Source: Lachnospiraceae bacterium (GTDB taxonomy: Bacteria; Bacillota_A; Clostridia; Lachnospirales; Lachnospiraceae). Taken from it: DNA of 7,320 bases. Below the pieces are notes generated by a model that was not told the origin of the DNA, made no database searches, and saw only the letters and a list, made by a program, of their open reading frames with translations. Each line of letters starts with the position of its first letter. Position 1 is the first letter of the stretch. Shown here in pieces: positions 5,610 through 7,320 of this stretch. Position numbers and translations under genes: made by a program. Location of the stretch: positions 1 to 7,320 of the forward strand of contig JAFYAD010000196.1 in NCBI GenBank assembly GCA_017540915.1, given 5' to 3'.

Positions 5610-7112
5610 ATGACACATATCATCACTGAGATTTCCAAATATCTTATGATCATATTGTTTGCCTGCTACACCTTTGAGGGATTTTTTGCCCTTTCCTTCA
5701 AAAAAACGGAAAAGATGAACCGTATTTTGAACAGGCAGCTCATATATCTGTTCATGATACATGTTAACGGCAGTCTCCTCATCATCATGAATGAGAGCGA
5801 TATAAAACATATTCTGCTATGTCTTGCACAGACAGCCCTTCTGGTGTTTATACAGATCATCTATCATTTTGTATACGCAAAGGCATCAAGGCTCATAGCC
5901 AATCATATATGTATGTTACTGGCTATAAGCTTCATAATGCTCACAAGGCTGAATTATAAGTCTTCGGTAAAACAGCTTATTTTTGCGGCTGTTGCCGCAG
6001 TCTCCACATTTCTGGTGCCGATGGTCATCAAAAAGCTGTCTTTTTTGAAGAGGTTAAAATATCTTTATGCATTTATAGGCATAGCGGCACTGGCAGTGGT
6101 TGCGTTGGCCGGCAATAAAAGCTACGGAGCAAACCTCTCCATCACTGTGGGTTCCATCAACATGCAGTTTTCGGAGCTGATTAAGATAGTGTTCGTATTC
6201 TTTGTGGCTTCAATGTATGCGGAATCTGCGAATTTCAAGCAGGTGGTGATAACTTCGGTCATAGCAGCGATACACGTGCTGATACTGGTGGCATCCACGG
6301 ATCTGGGAAGCGCCCTGATATATTTTGTGACTTATATCATAATGGTGTACGCTGCCAGCGGAAAGGTCATATATGTGGGACTTGGACTGGGAGGCGGAGC
6401 CGGTGCGGCAGTATTGGGTTATAAGCTGTTTTCCCATGTGAGAGTCAGGGTCAAGGCATTCCTGGATCCGCTGTCAGTCATAGACGATGCGGGATATCAG
6501 GTGAGCCAGTCACTTTTTGCCATAGGTACTGCAGGGTATTTCGGAATGGGACTGTATCAGGGATCCCCATTGACCATACCGGTGGTCACCAAGGATTTCA
6601 TCTTCTCGGCCATAGCGGAGGAGCTTGGTGGAATATTCGCTATCCTGCTGATATTATTGTATGCGGGAGTTTATCTTCTGTTTTTGAACATCGCCATGCA
6701 GCTAAAGGATATGTTTGACAAGCTGATCGCTCGCGGACTTGGCACCACTGTAGCCACACAGGTCTTTCTGGCTGTGGGTGGCGGGCTGAATGCCCTGCCG
6801 TCAACGGGTGTTACATTGCCTCTGGTGAGCTACGGCGGAAGCTCCCTTGTATGCACGTTTTTATGTTTTTCGGTGATACAGGGACTGTATTTGAAGCAGC
6901 ATTCAGCTGCCGGAGCTGTTGATATCCGAGAGATTTACGATGATCCTGATATGGGTACAAATGAGTATTATGAACAGGATCAAATGGATGAAATATATAG
7001 TCTTGATGAAGAATACATAGAAGATGAAGAAGATGAAGATTACGATGAGTTTGAAAACATGGAGATAACCCTTGAAGGAGAGGAAACAGAGGATGAAGAA
7101 GGAGAAGACTGA
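5610..7112 (+). CDS. FtsW/RodA/SpoVE-family peptidoglycan glycosyltransferase with acidic C-terminal tail
   Basis: SEDS proteins polymerise lipid II into glycan strands at the membrane, paired with a class B PBP. This 500-residue protein has the family motifs: STDLGSALI (229-237) with the catalytic-position Asp231, VRVKAFLDP (279-287), GYQVSQSLFAIGTAGYFGMG (295-314), DFIFSAIAEELG (329-340), and ALPSTGVTLPLVSYGGSS (395-412). About four extra hydrophobic segments (residues 9-115) precede the core, as in other clostridial members. After the last membrane helix, residues 438-500 are extremely acidic: 33 of 63 are Asp or Glu, with one Arg. This tail should be cytoplasmic. ATG 5610 is chosen over ATG 5553 because it lies one base after the U32 stop, has GGAG at 5602-5605 (spacing short, 4 bases), and gives a natural N-terminus. 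The PBP gene overlaps its end by 20 bases. Sequence alone does not settle FtsW (septal) against RodA (side wall). Confidence 0.93.
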   Translation: MTHIITEISKYLMIILFACYTFEGFFALSFKKTEKMNRILNRQLIYLFMIHVNGSLLIIMNESDIKHILLCLAQTALLVFIQIIYHFVYAKASRLIANHICMLLAISFIMLTRLNYKSSVKQLIFAAVAAVSTFLVPMVIKKLSFLKRLKYLYAFIGIAALAVVALAGNKSYGANLSITVGSINMQFSELIKIVFVFFVASMYAESANFKQVVITSVIAAIHVLILVASTDLGSALIYFVTYIIMVYAASGKVIYVGLGLGGGAGAAVLGYKLFSHVRVRVKAFLDPLSVIDDAGYQVSQSLFAIGTAGYFGMGLYQGSPLTIPVVTKDFIFSAIAEELGGIFAILLILLYAGVYLLFLNIAMQLKDMFDKLIARGLGTTVATQVFLAVGGGLNALPSTGVTLPLVSYGGSSLVCTFLCFSVIQGLYLKQHSAAGAVDIREIYDDPDMGTNEYYEQDQMDEIYSLDEEYIEDEEDEDYDEFENMEITLEGEETEDEEGED

Positions 7113-7320
7113 GATCGGGACTCCTAAAAAAATCAAAAATCGTGAATTTGCCATCATAGCCTATGTTTTTATCTTCTTTTTTCTGGTGCTGGCAGGGTAT
7201 TATGTATATTTTCTTGCGGCAAAGAGTGACAGATTCATAGATAATCCATATAATAAGAGGATAAATTCTCTGTCGCGTTTTGTCTCAAGAGGTGATATTA
7301 AATCTTCTGACGGTAAGGTG
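7093..7320 (+). CDS. Class B penicillin-binding protein, N-terminal part (runs off the window)
   Basis: Only the first 76 codons are present. They encode a Lys-rich cytoplasmic start (MKKEKTEIGTPKKIKNRE), one membrane segment at about residues 19-42 (FAIIAYVFIFFFLVLAGYY), then an extracytoplasmic stretch with NPYNKRINSLSRFVSRGDI (51-69) and SSDGKV. The pattern YN-R----L---V-RG-I---DG-V is typical of the start of class B PBPs (PBP2, FtsI and SpoVD type), the transpeptidases that crosslink the glycan made by their SEDS partner. ATG 7093 lies inside the end of the FtsW/RodA-like gene (20-base overlap) and has a Shine-Dalgarno GGAGAGG at 7077-7083. The overlap supports coupled, equimolar synthesis of polymerase and transpeptidase. 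The catalytic domain lies beyond the window, so activity cannot be judged. Confidence 0.88.
   Translation, partial: MKKEKTEIGTPKKIKNREFAIIAYVFIFFFLVLAGYYVYFLAAKSDRFIDNPYNKRINSLSRFVSRGDIKSSDGKV

Noticed and set aside
5249..5653. 134-codon minus-strand open frame across the U32/FtsW-like junction
   Set aside because: It covers confirmed coding sequence and the start region of the next gene and has no recognisable domain or context.
6903..7157. Minus-strand frame encoding a Phe/Ile-rich apparent membrane protein
   Set aside because: Its hydrophobic stretch is the antisense of GAT/GAA acidic-tail codons, which read as ATC/TTC (Ile/Phe). It spans the end of one real gene and the start of another.
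1..7320. Mobile element, CRISPR array, tRNA, rRNA, toxin-antitoxin or defence system
   Set aside because: I saw no transposase or integrase motifs, no regularly spaced repeats, and no tRNA-like or rRNA-like stretches. Almost all bases belong to recognised housekeeping genes.

Overview
The window looks like an ordinary chromosomal housekeeping region of a Gram-positive clostridial bacterium, most likely a member of the Lachnospiraceae (Butyrivibrio/Roseburia-like). The reasons are the gene order, the Firmicutes-type purine-rich ribosome binding sites, a ZapA protein with a long coiled-coil extension, and a FtsW/RodA-family protein with the long N-terminal membrane region typical of this group. 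The genus is an inference; no RNA marker gene is present. All genes are on the + strand, packed with short gaps or overlaps.

Layout. Bases 97-612 encode a small polytopic membrane protein of the Gx transporter / 'heptaprenyl diphosphate synthase component I' family, possibly coupled to an upstream reading frame cut by the window edge. A 120-base gap follows, holding a spaced 7-bp inverted repeat. Next come ruvA (733-1347) and ruvB (1348-2349), directly abutting, which encode the Holliday-junction branch-migration motor. A 135-base gap (2350-2484) holds a plausible sigma-A-type promoter and two mutually exclusive small hairpins. The second gene group is: zapA with a very long coiled coil (2485-3465); a U32-family protein with DUF3656 (best start GTG 3452, to 5608); a FtsW/RodA-type glycosyltransferase with an acidic tail (best start ATG 5610, to 7112); and the first 76 codons of a class B penicillin-binding protein (7093 to the window end).

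How they work together. RuvA and RuvB process recombination intermediates. ZapA acts on the FtsZ ring, and the FtsW/RodA-type polymerase with its class B PBP makes the peptidoglycan of the septum or side wall. The U32 protein, related to the RNA-hydroxylation proteins RlhA and TrhP, lies between the division genes with a 14-base overlap on one side and a 1-base gap on the other, so its translation is probably coupled to theirs.

I found no mobile element, CRISPR array, tRNA, rRNA or defence system, and I do not think the window contains a new system. The points most worth a second look are the unusually long, oppositely charged tails on ZapA and on the FtsW-like protein, the two four-cysteine clusters in the U32 protein, and the leader region in front of zapA.
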